From positions 71,023,393 to 71,087,392 of the forward strand of contig OV884059.1 of NCBI GenBank assembly GCA_930367215.1: a stretch of 64,000 bases of DNA, in the 5' to 3' direction. Of the stretch, positions 34,838 to 45,700 are shown piece by piece; position 1 is the stretch's first letter, and each line of letters begins with the position of its first letter. The position numbers were made by a program, and so were the translations under genes. The DNA comes from Pollenia angustigena (lineage: Eukaryota; Arthropoda; Insecta; Diptera; Polleniidae). The notes below the pieces were generated by a model. It had not been told where the DNA came from. It made no database searches and saw nothing but the letters and a program-made list of their open reading frames with translations.

Positions 34838-35667
34838 ATGGAACGTTGGCAAAAAAAAGTAGCCGTAGTAACGGGAGCCGGTTCCGGCATAGGTGCCGCC
34901 GTTTCTAAATTATTGATAGAAGAAGGAGGCATGATTGTTGTTGGCCTCGACATAAGTTTGGTAAACATGAATACCAGAGTTTTGTCAACCATAGACGCAA
35001 ATAAACAACATAATTTCTATTGTTTCAAGTGTGATGTGGGTGATGAGATGAGTGTTAAGGAGGCTTTTGAATGCATACAGAGCAAATTTGATGGTGTAGA
35101 TGTTTTAATTAATAATGCCGGTGTTGTAAAGACAAGTAGCATTTTGGATGAAAACAATTCACAGGATTTAAAAGATACCATTAATATCAACGTTATGGGC
35201 GTTGCTTGGTGTACTCGTGAGGCTTTTAAATCGATGAAAAAACGTCAAATCAATGGTCATGTCATTATAACCAACAGTGTGGCCGGACACAAGGTACCCA
35301 ATATACCGGGTATGAGTTTTAACATCTACTCACCCTCAAAACATGCCATCACCGCTATGACTGAAGTACTTAGGCAGGAATTTTTAGCGGAGAAAACAAA
35401 AATTAAAGTCACTGTAAGTTGTTAAATGGGAGATAATATTTATGTTTTTGTTTGTTTTTAATTCAATTGTTGATGTCCAAATATATCTAGAGCATTAGCC
35501 CAGGTGGTGTAAAGACCAATTTAATGGGTGAGGACTATCAATTGCCTGCAGATTTGCCTATTTTACAAGCTACTGATGTAGCGGATGCGATTATGTTTTG
35601 TTTAAAAACTCCACCTCATGTGCAAATACAAGAACTGACTATTATGGCAGTGGGAGAGACGGTGTAA
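34838..35667 (+). CDS. SDR copy C: farnesol-dehydrogenase/DHRS11-like oxidoreductase, complete
   Basis: Two exons, 34838-35413 (192 codons) and 35491-35667 (58 codons plus TAA), encode 250 aa. The 77 bp intron has GT (gtaagt) and AG (ctag) ends and falls after 'KIKVT', exactly as in A and B. Motifs: TGAGSGIG 12-19, Asp38 after strand two ('GLDI', NAD(H)-type), NNAG, Asn118, Ser147 and Tyr164-x3-Lys168. One residue is inserted before strand two ('EEGGM' versus 'ERGM' in B). The C-terminus reads 'VQIQELTIMAVGETV'. No signal peptide; cytosolic enzyme expected. It transcribes away from B, 5.4 kb apart. The stop codon lies 15 bp before a 111 bp near-perfect palindrome. Substrate unknown; alcohol or farnesol-type activity is inferred from family. 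Confidence 0.95.
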
Positions 35668-35681
35668 TGTATTTTATATGT

Positions 35682-35792
35682 ATACATATCGTTACTTTAA
35701 TATAGAAAAGCCCTAACTAACATTTTCCTTACTTTACAGGAGAAGGAAAAAATTTAGTAAGGGCTTTTCTATATTAAAGTAACGATATGTAT
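35682..35792. repeat. Near-perfect long palindrome just after SDR copy C
   Basis: Arms 35682-35720 and 35754-35792 are inverted copies with 38 of 39 bases matching ('actttaatatagaaaagccc' and inverse). The 33 bp loop can extend pairing ('ttttcctt'/'aaggaaaa'). It would form a very stable hairpin in the 3' untranslated region if transcribed. It may be a foldback insertion or a local inverted duplication; no target duplication was identified. Confidence 0.9.
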
Positions 35793-35889
35793 TCCTATAA
35801 TAACTAGTTCCATCATAATGCAATGCTCTAATATAATTTAAATTTTTGTGAATAATGTTTGGTTTGTTATTAAAATTATGTATATTTAT

Positions 35890-36836
35890 TAGGGTATTCA
35901 TTTAATCGGGCTTGTGCTTTAATCGGTTAATCGCTCGATTAATTAACCGAGGTTTTGGTTTAATCGATTTATAATCGGTTAATTTTTTTATTGGTCGCTT
36001 AACCGATTAATAAAATGCAAAAATTATTTATTGTAATATTTTCATGTATTTATTAAAAAATAAACTGTGAGATTTTTTTATTAATTATTTCAATAGTTTA
36101 AGATATTATAAAAAACATAATCATTTGGATAAATAATTTGGTTTAAATGTTTAGGATTTAAGCGATTATTTTCTTTAGTTTTGATAAAACTTTACTTCGA
36201 AAAAATTCTTTAACTTATCGAAGATGTTGGAGAAATCGGAAGCAACCCGTAATACAGATTCAAGAATGATGAACATAAAATTACGCATTGCACATGTTTA
36301 CAAAATTCAACTGTTTAATATGACGTCACTTTAGCATATTATAGACATGTTTGTTTGCTTGTGTTTCTATATTTTAGCTGTACATATACGCTGATGTGAC
36401 GTAGATGCGCAGAAACATTTAATTTTTTAAAGCTGAATGCGTTATCTTGGTTTCTTTGTATCATGATAAATATTATGTAATTTCTTAGTTCTTTTCCAGG
36501 ATTTATCTCAACATATAAAATCTTCCATTATGCCATTATTTCAGCTATTTTTGTTAAAGATTGTTTGTGTTACAATCGAGAGTTTCTTCTATTGTCAGGT
36601 CATCATCTGACTCATTCTGGCAAAGCTCAGCTCCGAACATTCTGCAAAAAATTGTTTCCGAACCCCTAGTTTCTGTTTTTGTACTGTATTTTAAGAATGT
36701 ATTGCTCGAAGAAAATATGTTGTAGGAAAAACTATTTTCCCATCATATACCTTTTTTTATATAAGACGAAACAAATAATTAAAAACACAAAAAAATATGT
36801 TATAATACTACAAAAAACTAACCGAATGAATACCTA
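35890..36836. mobile_element. hAT-like non-autonomous element (947 bp)
   Basis: It is flanked by perfect 8 bp duplications 'atatttat' (35882-35889 and 36837-36844). The ends are 'tagggtattcatt' and the inverse of 'taggtattcattcggttag'. The subterminal 'taatcggttaatc' is repeated near the left end. No open frame. Confidence 0.88.
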
Positions 36837-37002
36837 ATATTTATCAAATTTATTACCTGTAAAAACCTGCGTGTTCGCTTCACGCCAGAGACTATGGTTT
36901 CTTTCCTGCAGGCAAGCCTAGATCTTCGCGGGGATTAGATTAGGGAAAAAAACTGTTCTGCATTTTACCTATAGGCCCTATGCTCCTTATAGGATCGTCG
37001 AG

Positions 37003-37043
<41 letters not shown>
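37003..37043. repeat. (TA)n microsatellite
   Basis: About 20 uninterrupted TA/AT units. Confidence 0.95.
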
Positions 37044-37046
<3 letters not shown>

Positions 37047-37345
37047 ACCTAGTTACCTCTAAAAATTAATGCAGGGCTGTGGAGTCGTCAAGAAAAAGTA
37101 ATAACTCCGACTCCGACTCCATCCGCTAAAATTTTTTAAGTACAAATCCGACTCCAACTCCGACTCCTGCTCTAACCTTGATGCTAAATGTATATGTGAC
37201 CGCTCCTTATTTTTTTTTTTTTTTTTTAATTTATTTTTATTATTGAATCTTTCTTATCGAAATTTACAATATGTATTCAAATCTTAATTCTACTTGTTGT
37301 TTATTAGTTGTTACCAGTGTAACCACTAACTGCTGTATTCAAATT

Positions 37346-40006
37346 TTAAAAATGTCTTCTAGTTAGGCTCAAAGTATCGGTTCTTTTTAGCCTCTGGTGA
37401 CCTTCGAACTGAAGCAGACCCCGAGCGAGGTAGTTAGGGTGGGCCATTAGTTTATCGATGTAACTTATTGAATATTTTTTAATTTCCTCCTGGATAGTGG
37501 GGACGTTGAGATCTCTGTGGATAGTATCATTACGTATATACCATGGGGCGCAGACAATTTGTCGTAATATTCTAGACTGTCTTCTTTGTAGCTTTTGGAT
37601 GTTAGATGCACATGCAGTACCCCATAATTGGATACCATATGTCCATATTGGTTTTATGATGGACTTGTATAAAAGAATTTTGTGGTCTAAAGACAAGTTT
37701 GAGTTTCCACCGAGAAGCCAATGTAGTTGAGCTGCTTTAAGTTTCATAGCCGTTATTTTCGCTTCAATATGACGAGACCAGGTCAAGCGTCTATCTATAT
37801 GAGTTCCCAAGTACTTAACATGGTTTTCTATCGGAACAGTGATGTTATTTATTTTTACAGCTGGGCTCGTTTGTCTTCTGAGCGTGAAAGTTAAGTGAGC
37901 ACATTTAGCCGGGTTAACCTTTATTCTCCATTTTTCTAGCCAGGCCTCTAGTTCATTGATGTGGGACTGCAGATTTTGCGATGCGACTTTTGGATCATGG
38001 TTAACGCTAATAAATGCTGTGTCGTCTGCAAATGTAGAGGTATGCGTCCTCAGGTTTGTTGGCATATCCGCTGTGTATATTATATATAGAAGCGGTCCTA
38101 ATATGCTGCCTTGGGGGACACCAGCAGTAATTTTCTTGAGGGGGGAGTATTTATCTTGCGACCTTACTATGAATGTTCTGCCTGTTAGATAGCTCTCCAG
38201 AAGCTTGTGAGTGTTTTGAGGAAGCATTCGTGTTATTTTGATGAGTAGCCCATCATGCCAAACTTTGTCAAATGCTTGGGAAATGTCTATAAACAGGGCT
38301 GAGCAGTATTGCTTTTTCTCAAACGCCGATCTTATAAGGGTGACAATTCTATGCACTTGTTCTATTGTACCATGTTTCGCTCTGAATCCGAACTGGTGAT
38401 CCGGGATGATGTCGTGTTCATTTAGATGAGGAATTATACTTAAAACGAATATTTTTTCGAAAAGCTTCGATAGGATTGACAATAAGCTTATCGGTCTGTA
38501 CGACGCAACCTGGCTAGCATCTTTTCCTGGCTTGGGAATCATAACAGTTATGGACCTCTTCCATCAGGATGGGAAGTATCCGACTCTTAATATATCGTTA
38601 AAAATGAGCAGCAAGATTCTGGAAGCAGACGATGGTGGGTTTCTTATCATTGACCCTGTGATGCGGCCAGGTCCGGGAGATTTTCTAATATTCACTTTTT
38701 CTATTGCAGATTTTACTTGAGTAATGTTAAATTTTAATGGATGGTTTACCTTATCAGAAATGATTGGACGACAGGAACAAGTATGTGTATCATGTGGCGT
38801 GAAAACTTTCTCAAGGTAGCCCGCGAAAGCGTTTAATTTTTCATCTGTGTTTTTGGCCCAAGTGCGGTTTTCCAGTCTTAATGGAGATTCTTGGGTTATA
38901 GGGCATTTCATATGCCGTACAGCCTTCCATAAGCTATAATTGGAGTTTTTTGTGGCATCTAGGCTGTTTAGATAGCCTTCTATTGCAGACTCGTGGTTCT
39001 GTCTCAATTTGTTGCGAAGAGTTGTCAGGCATAATTGTAGTTGGGCCTTAGTGGTTGGGGAACGACTGTTTTGCCATTGTCTTCTTAACTTCCTTTTTTC
39101 TCTGATAAGGGTCTCTATATCCGTCGATGTATTGTAAGGAGCACGTTTAATTGTCCGCTTGATTGGGGTTGCATTTCTTGCTGCAGCATCCAAGACTTCT
39201 GTAAATCGGTCGACAGCTATTTGGATGTCAGATGAATTTTTTAGGGGAATGCACTGTGATAGGTGAGAGCTCACATACATTTTATACTTTCACCAATTTG
39301 TGTTTCTGTTTGGATAGGAAATACAGTTTGCAGCTGCGGCGTCAGAGTTACCTTTTAAAATGAGGATTGAAGGTGAATGATCAGACGAAAGATCATAGGA
39401 GGAACTAACTAGTACCTGATCGCGCTTGATGTTTTTGATTACAGCAAAGTCAATAAGGTCTGGTAGCTTGTTGAAGTCGGTTGGCCAATAGGTAGGCTCA
39501 CCACTCGATACCACATCAAAGTTATTTGCAGTTACGGTATTATATAGCTGATTACCTCTAGGACTAATAAGTCTGGAGCCCCAATATGTATGTTTAGCGT
39601 TGTAGTCGCCAGCAGCAATGAATTTCTGGCCCAATGTGGAGAAGAAGTTGAGAAATTTATCGTGTATAATTTTGTGCCTCGGGGGACAATAAACGGATGT
39701 TAACGTTAGTTTGAAATCAGTAAGATTTATAGATGTAGCCTGGATACAATTTTCTTCGAACTCTGGCAATGGTAAGTGTCTGATGTGTTTGTGCACAATT
39801 ATGGCTGTGCCACCACAAGCTCGTCCGCTGGAATGTTTTGTGTCATACGTAAGGTAACCATTTACCCTAAAGCAGTTTTTATGAGTAAAGGGTGTTTCAG
39901 TGACAAGAAGTACGTCGATTTCATGCCTATGAAGAAAGTTTGCAACTTCGTGTTTATGTTGGGATAACCCGTTTGCATTCCAGAAACATATTTTTAACTG
40001 GTTCAT
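37346..40006 (-). pseudogene. Jockey ORF2: endonuclease and reverse transcriptase, two TGA stops
   Basis: One continuous frame interrupted only by TGA at 39292-39290 and at 38566-38564. The first part (40006-39293, 238 aa) is the APE-type endonuclease: 'CFWNANGL', 'LVTETPF', 'GDYNAKHTYWGS', 'SSDHSPSIL'. The middle (to 38567) is the linker and start of RT. The last (38542-37346, 398 aa) is the reverse transcriptase with 'IPKPGKD', 'SYRPISLLSILSKLFEK', 'DISQAFDKVWHDGL', 'AGVPQGSILGPLLY' and catalytic 'FADDTAF'. The C-terminus follows. The start overlaps the ORF1 stop as ATGA, typical of the clade and suggesting stop-restart translation. The two nonsense codons should prevent a full protein. Confidence 0.93.
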
Positions 40007-41577
40007 TTTTTGTTGAGTAGAACTTGCAGGAGCATGTTCTGGTTTCGCATCATTTCCTGAAACATGTTCTGCATAGTGGCCATGAAGTTATTCATAGTTT
40101 GAATTAAATTTTCAATTGAGGTAGGCATATTTCCAGAAGGCATTTGTAGACCTTCCCTAGGAACATTAGCGGATGGAGGTTGCTTTGCGTTAGAAGTACT
40201 CGGGGGATTTTTCGCATTAGGGTTTCCTTTTAAGACTTGGGCATATGATTGGTTTTGATTGTTTGTTTGTGTAGTACTAGCAATAGAGCCAGCGGCTTGG
40301 CTGGGCGCATGTGACGGACCATATTGGGAGTGAGTATATTTTTGAACTAAAGCAGGTTTGTTTAAATGCAAGAAGACTTTACAACCCCTATAGTTTGCCG
40401 TGTGATATTCGCCACCGTTGCTGCATTTCTTAACATTCGGGTCAGCTTTTGAACGATTACATTCGGCTGTTTTATGAGCGTCGCCACAAACCACACATAC
40501 GTGAGGCAATTTACAATATGATTTTGTATGCCCATATTCCTGACAGTTTGTGCATTGGGAGGGACCCTTTCGTTTTAATGGCTCCTCAACAGTTAATCTT
40601 CTGTTGAGTAGGTAGCGCAAGTTGTATATGGGATGAACTGAATTTTTGGTTTTGAGAACCGATGAATCAAACGATATTTCAACGCGGTGCATTGGTTGAG
40701 GAACTTTATTCCTGTTCAAAATGTTATGAACAGATTTTACCTCATACCCCTCTAGCTCTATGGCAGATTTTATTTCCTCTGTAGGAACAGAACTATCTAT
40801 GCCTTTTATGACAATAATCAATCCCTTAGCACTTTTTAATTGATATGTATAGTAACTTTTATTTTCTGCGTCCAGGTGTCTTGATATAATACGAAAGTTC
40901 GTTTCTGTACTGGCTTGAATTTTGGTTTCTTGAATTTGCCCGCGTCGTATAGAAACGACGTAGAAATTATTCTTACCTACCAGTTGAATCAACATGTTGA
41001 CTATGCTATTTGATGTTTGCTCCCGCTGATAGATAGGAGGCGTTTTAACTTCTTTAGTGGCTGTTCCATTAGCTGATTCTGCTTCTTCATCGTCAGGTAT
41101 GGATAGTACAGAGAATCTGTTACCATTTGTTGGCAAAGAGATTACGTTAGAGCCTTTGTATTGTTTGGCCATGCGTTCCTGTTGGGTGGACCTAGGGCTA
41201 GCCTTTCTCTTAGTTATTGTAATATATCTGTCCATGCCTGTTTGCACTTTAGTACTTTTTGGCACAGCTCCTGTATTTATTAATGCTAATCGTGATATTC
41301 CAGGTTTTTCGTTATTATTCCTCTGGTCAGACGACTTCACACTTTGAACCACATTTACGGTCGGATCAACACACTTGCTCAGGTTGGGCACACTTGCACT
41401 TAAATTGCTGTATGGAAAACCAGTTGCGCTGGCAATTTTTGCACTTAAATAATTTTTATTTAATTCTGGGTATCGAATGTTTTCATTGCCCACGCTCGGG
41501 GAGCTTACCACAATATACGCATTTCTGCTATTTGTGCTGGGCCTACTCTCCTTATTGGGAGTATTTGTGAGGCTCAT
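40003..41577 (-). CDS. Jockey ORF1 (Gag-like RNA-binding protein), 524 aa, intact frame
   Basis: Complete frame from ATG to TGA. The N-terminal ~160 residues are low-complexity and Ser/Asn-rich. The central part (about 210-320) looks like the RRM-like/PRE_C2HC region of Jockey Gag ('LKSAKGLIIVIKGIDSSVPT', 'VPQPMHRVEI'). Then follow zinc knuckles: 'CTNCQEYGHTKSYC' (intact CCHC), 'CVVCGDAHKTAEC' (intact) and 'CSNGGEYHTANYRGC', in which the second Cys is Gly. The tail is Gln/Asn/Pro-rich and ends in a Met-rich helix. The role is binding element RNA in the ribonucleoprotein particle. Confidence 0.92.
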   Translation of the reverse strand: MSLTNTPNKESRPSTNSRNAYIVVSSPSVGNENIRYPELNKNYLSAKIASATGFPYSNLSASVPNLSKCVDPTVNVVQSVKSSDQRNNNEKPGISRLALINTGAVPKSTKVQTGMDRYITITKRKASPRSTQQERMAKQYKGSNVISLPTNGNRFSVLSIPDDEEAESANGTATKEVKTPPIYQREQTSNSIVNMLIQLVGKNNFYVVSIRRGQIQETKIQASTETNFRIISRHLDAENKSYYTYQLKSAKGLIIVIKGIDSSVPTEEIKSAIELEGYEVKSVHNILNRNKVPQPMHRVEISFDSSVLKTKNSVHPIYNLRYLLNRRLTVEEPLKRKGPSQCTNCQEYGHTKSYCKLPHVCVVCGDAHKTAECNRSKADPNVKKCSNGGEYHTANYRGCKVFLHLNKPALVQKYTHSQYGPSHAPSQAAGSIASTTQTNNQNQSYAQVLKGNPNAKNPPSTSNAKQPPSANVPREGLQMPSGNMPTSIENLIQTMNNFMATMQNMFQEMMRNQNMLLQVLLNKK

Positions 41578-42441
41578 TCACAAATCTCTTCGGGCACCTT
41601 AGTTATTGTTTTTTTTCAGCTATTACAAATATTTTATTTTTTTCACCTATTACAAATATTTTTTTTTTTTTCACTTCGAATTTTTTTTTATTTTTCTTAC
41701 TCACTGATACACGTCCGTACTCGTCAAGAGCTGGTTCAAAACAGGTGACTCCTTATTTGACGTTAAAACTTATTTTTAGTGCAGTACACTCACAATATTA
41801 TTACAGTAGCGGACTGTAGTTTGTTTAAGAAATATTCCGTTCAGTCATTTTTAAATAAATAAACATTTAAAATTCCAAGCAAATTTATTTTTAACTGATT
41901 CTAACAGTTATTAAAAAAACTAAGTGCATATTATTACGGATTTTCAGTTGCAGTTAATATTGTCCGTTGATTGAGTTAGATTCTTCTTTATGTTAAATTA
42001 AATAAATATGTAATTTAAAGCAACGAAATTTAAACCGCGAATTCCGTTAATAACAGATGAATATTCAGTTATCTTATATAAATTGTCAAAAAATTAACTA
42101 CATATTACGTAAAAACAAATAAATATGCAGTTATTTTATAAAATTTTACTGTCAAAAATTCAACACCATATTCAGTAAAAACAATTAAATATTCAGTTAT
42201 TTTATAAAATTTAACTACAAAAAATTAATTTTTACTTATCTATAAAAAATGAATTGCTTGTTTTGTGTAAGCAATTCCCATTTTCTATTTGTTAATATAA
42301 TTTAGTTAAATACATCAAATTTTAAAAGTAAAATAATTGCGAAGCCATATCGGTCATGCTGCTGGTGTCTTATAATTGAGAGTTCTTCTGTAAAAAACGT
42401 GGTCAGTACAACAAAAGTAAAACAAACGTGTGTAACAGGGT

Positions 42442-43923
42442 CAGTGATGTTAGATTTTTTTTGCAAATTATCATCAAAATTTAAAAAAAAAATCGTCATA
42501 ATCGTCATTAGTTCTGAAAAAAACCGTAAAAAAATCGTCATATAAAAAATCGTTTTTTTATTAACACGGATAAACTACTTATACTCTATTAAAACATAAA
42601 AAAATAATTAAGTATAAAATTATACAAAACCAAAAAAATATAAAATTTTTAATACTTAAGACGATTTAGTGGGGCTTTGATATTGCTCTCCGGAGATTTT
42701 CGTCAAACACTTCCTGTCATCCCCAAATCTTCTGCTGCGGATGAACTTAACGCGTGCCTGTAATCGTCGTCTTTGTGGAGGCATGTCCAGAAGTTGCAAT
42801 TGACCACAAACATGAGAGTCGCGTTGCAGAACGACCCATCGGCTGCTAAATTCTCGGGACAACTGCTGGAGCTTGGCAACGGCCAAATTCCTGTTGAGGT
42901 TTCGAATGGATTGATATCGTTCCCTGAAAATTTTTGTGAATTCACATCGTCCAAGGAGGAACTCATCAGCAAAGTCTTCCCTGGCATTGCACAAAATTAC
43001 AAAAATCTCGATTGGATTCGTGAAAGGGCAATACTAGCAGCGAAGAATAAGGACGTCGATAGCTAAAACTTAATTATTCAAAGTCAAATCGCAGGACAAC
43101 TGCATACGTACAAATCTGTTGACTGCGTGACCGACGAAAATGAGCCGACCAGCTACCCGTCGGAATTTTTGAACTCGCTTGATGTACCAGGAACTCCGCC
43201 GCATAGTTTACAGCTGAAGGTGGTATCGATCATAATCATGTTGCGGAATCTCAACCCTCCAAAAATGTGCAACGGTACGTAGTTTTCCGTGAAAAAGCTA
43301 ATGAACAATGTGATTCAGGCGACAATAATCAAGGGCAAATTCAAAGAAGAGGAAGTCCTTATCCCACGAATTCCCATTATTCCAACTGACCTTCCATTCC
43401 AATTCAAGCAGATTTAGTTCCCCGTTCGATTGACATTTGCAATGACAATCAATAAATCGCAAAGCCAATCACGGTCAGCTGTACGTTGCATGTTCGCGTG
43501 TTGGGAAACCGTCTTCGTTATTTGTTTTTGCGCCGGAAAATAAATCGAAAAACATTGTTCATCAAATCGCTCCCTACTGATTCCATTCAAATAAATCACA
43601 TTGAAAATATAAATATTTGTGTTGTATTATTACTCTAAAGTTTATCTGAAGGCTTAAAATTGGGACGGGGCGAAGTTCGTCGGGTCCGCTAGTATAAATA
43701 TATATTCGCCTCTACACACATATACAAACAAAGAAAACATTTTAATTGCCAGATTGAAGTGTTATAAAATTGATGCCAGATTAAAGTTTAAAATAAATTT
43801 ATGACGGAATGAAATCGTCAAAACCTAAGTGACTCTACATTAAAAATCGTCAATCGTCATTTTGGTAAAATCATCGAAAAAAATCGTCAAAATGACGTAA
43901 AATCGTCACATCTGACATCCCTG
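42442..43923. mobile_element. hAT non-autonomous element with 'atcgtca' repeats, inside Z
   Basis: Perfect 8 bp duplications 'aacagggt' (42434-42441 and 43924-43931). The ends are 'cagtgatgttagat' and the inverse of 'cagggatgtcagat'. Many 'aaatcgtca' words lie near both ends. It is split by a Helitron fragment (about 42661-43692). Its ends resemble those at 21656-21668 and 63150-63162 (cagggctgccaga). Confidence 0.9.
42661..43692 (+). mobile_element. Helitron 3' end with decayed PIF1-type helicase
   Basis: The 3' end has the Helitron signature: a hairpin ('gacggggcgaagttcgtc'), then 'gggtccg', then CTAG (43689-43692) followed by T. Upstream on the plus strand is the end of the Rep/helicase gene: 'LILLSGDFRQTLPVIP' (helicase motif, 42683-), a stop, then 'LWRHVQKLQLTTNMR', 'FCEFTSSKEELISKVFPG', 'IRERAILAAKNKDV'. 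Further stops follow, then 'SYPSEFLNSLDVPGTPP', 'PVRLTFAMTINKSQ' and remains of 'QLYVACSRV'. The Rep nuclease and the 5' end are absent. Non-functional. Confidence 0.92.
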
Positions 43924-44277
43924 AACAGGGTAAGTAAATAATAATATTCTCCCTCTCTCGCTTATAAGAAAAACAAGCGGACAGGTGTCTGTCTGGTATT
44001 TGTGAAGTAAGCGAAAATTACTGAATTTAATAAAATAACTGAATATTTAATTGTTTTTACTGAATATGGTGTTGAATTTTTGACAGTAAAATTTAAAAAA
44101 ATAACTGAATATTTAATTGTTTTTACGGAATATGGTGTTGTATTTTTGACAGTAAAAATTAAATGAAATTTTTGTTAAAAATAAATGAAAAATAAGTAGA
44201 CCGGTTTTTAATTGAATTTTCATTTATTTTATATTACAATTTCAGTTAATTTTACGTACAGAATATTGTGAGTGTAC

Positions 44278-45395
44278 CTTTTAATGGTTAAATTTCAAAT
44301 CGTTATTATAATTTTAACACGTGCCGCATTGAGCTTTATAGTAGGTGAGAGGCAGAACTCGTTCGTTACATTTTTTTCAAATTTTGGAAAAATGCAAAAA
44401 AACATTAAGCGTCCGATTTAGTGGAGCAAATTAGTTGAACTTTTTGATTCTGAAGCGTTATGCCATTCTTGATTAAAAACTCAACAGTTTAAAAATTGAA
44501 ACCAACTGAAATATAGAATCATAATAGATTTAATTTTGGAACGAACTAGTTTTGCTACGAATTTTCAAAAGAAACGAGTTTTACTACAATCCATATGGAA
44601 TCGAACTAGTTTTGCAACACACTTTAGCCCACCAGGAAAATTAATCAATAAATCGTAGTACATTTTGAAAGTTATAAAGATTTATTAAAATTATGCAAAC
44701 AGTGCTAAAAATTTAACAATAGTTCTGTAGGGGAGAGATAAGCTAACCAATTCACATCTTGTCCAAAATACGTTTTTTTGTACTGTTAAAATCAAAATGT
44801 TCCTCCATCGATGTGTGAATTCCCATAAGTATTATCTAATGTAGTTTTCTAGGTAGAAAAGTTATAAACAACACCAAGTCTAACTTGCTTAGACGTAAAG
44901 GGCATCAAGTGTACTTATGGCCATTTTCTTATTAGGCGATTATCTTTTTTCCCAACGAAAAACTGCACATAAAAGAAATTTGATTTTCTCAATGTCTCAT
45001 TTGCTTCGATTTTATCGCAAAGCTAACGGGCACTCTTCCGCCAATTATTTATTTTCCTTTTATTTGCCGTACAGATAAATTCAATCAGCTGACTCCCAAC
45101 TTTTACATGTATTTTGAGTGGTGTTGCCAACTGAAAACAATGTTTTTTGTCGGTATATTAAGAAACCTGAAATCGTTAACGGACAGTTTATCGGTCCAAT
45201 AAATTTATGTTAACATTAAGTAACAGACAGTTTGTCGATACATTGAGAAAATTGCCACTAGTGTTGCTTACCACTGAATTTGTAGAGCTAAAGAACATAA
45301 GGAGTCATTTTTTTAAATTGTGAAGCGAGGTCTTTTGTTTTCAATATGCCATTTGGTTTTAATTTATCTGTTTAGTCAAATATTTCGACCAACTA
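44278..45395. other. Non-coding stretch between nested elements
   Basis: Possibly interior of the old 37072-48274 element. The repeated phrase 'aactagttttgc(t/a)ac' occurs at 44546 and 44605. No exon or domain is recognised. Confidence 0.4.
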
Positions 45396-45626
45396 CACTG
45401 AAAGAATTTTCTTCGCAATACCAATGAATTTTGACATTAATCCCATGAAAAATTGCATTAAAAAGGAACGTATGCAGTGCTTCGTTGGATCAATGAAACC
45501 TGTTTCATTAAAAGGAATTAATAAAACATAACATAAGATCTATGAATATTATTCATTGAATAAATACTTTCAATAAAGTAAAAAAAAAATTTTTTTTTTT
45601 ATTTTTTTAAATTATTTTTTTTCTGT

Positions 45627-45700
45627 CTCTGGCGGGATTCGATCGCGCAACCTCGGTGCTGATAGACTAGCACTCTACCAGCTAGTCTACCGGGGCCAGC
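45627..45700 (-). repeat. tRNA-like (SINE-type) sequence, interrupted
   Basis: Minus strand: 'gccccggtagactagctgg' resembles an acceptor 5' strand plus box A ('tagctggtagagtg'), and 'gcgatcgaatcccgcc' resembles box B and a T-arm. The D-arm region can pair ('gactagc'/'gctagtc'), but the anticodon arm and acceptor 3' strand do not fold properly. So it is a tRNA-derived SINE head or tRNA relic, not a working tRNA. The 8 bp 'accggggc' at its end is duplicated by a hAT insertion. Confidence 0.6.

Larger units (their letters stand above)
37213..41748 (-). mobile_element. Nearly intact Jockey-clade LINE (4.5 kb) with target duplication
   Basis: Minus-strand element: 5' leader (41748-41578), ORF1 (41577-40003), ORF2 (40006-37346, two in-frame stops), short 3' UTR and a poly-A tail (poly-T to about 37227 on the plus strand). 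The 10 bp 'ctccttattt' occurs at both ends (37203-37212 and 41749-41758), the target-site duplication. Full length, a clean tail and few lesions indicate a recent insertion. The leader contains 'gagtacggacgtgtatc', which may hold the internal promoter usual for Jockey elements. Confidence 0.92.
41784..44277. mobile_element. TIR element Z (2.5 kb), host of nested insertions
   Basis: The ends 'gtacactcacaatatt' (41784-41799) and its perfect inverse (44262-44277) face each other. Subterminal words 'aatattcagttatttta' and 'caacaccatattcagtaaaa' are repeated at both ends in inverse orientation, in two tandem copies on the right (44030-44160). A hAT element (42442-43923) occupies the middle, leaving about 1.0 kb of Z. 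No transposase. Superfamily unknown. Confidence 0.78.

Noticed and set aside
41259..41570. Plus-strand frames opposite Jockey ORF1 and ORF2
   Set aside because: Antisense shadows of the retroelement coding strand.
45627..45700. Functional tRNA gene on the minus strand
   Set aside because: Box A and box B resemblance is clear, but the acceptor and anticodon stems do not fold and a hAT element interrupts the sequence.
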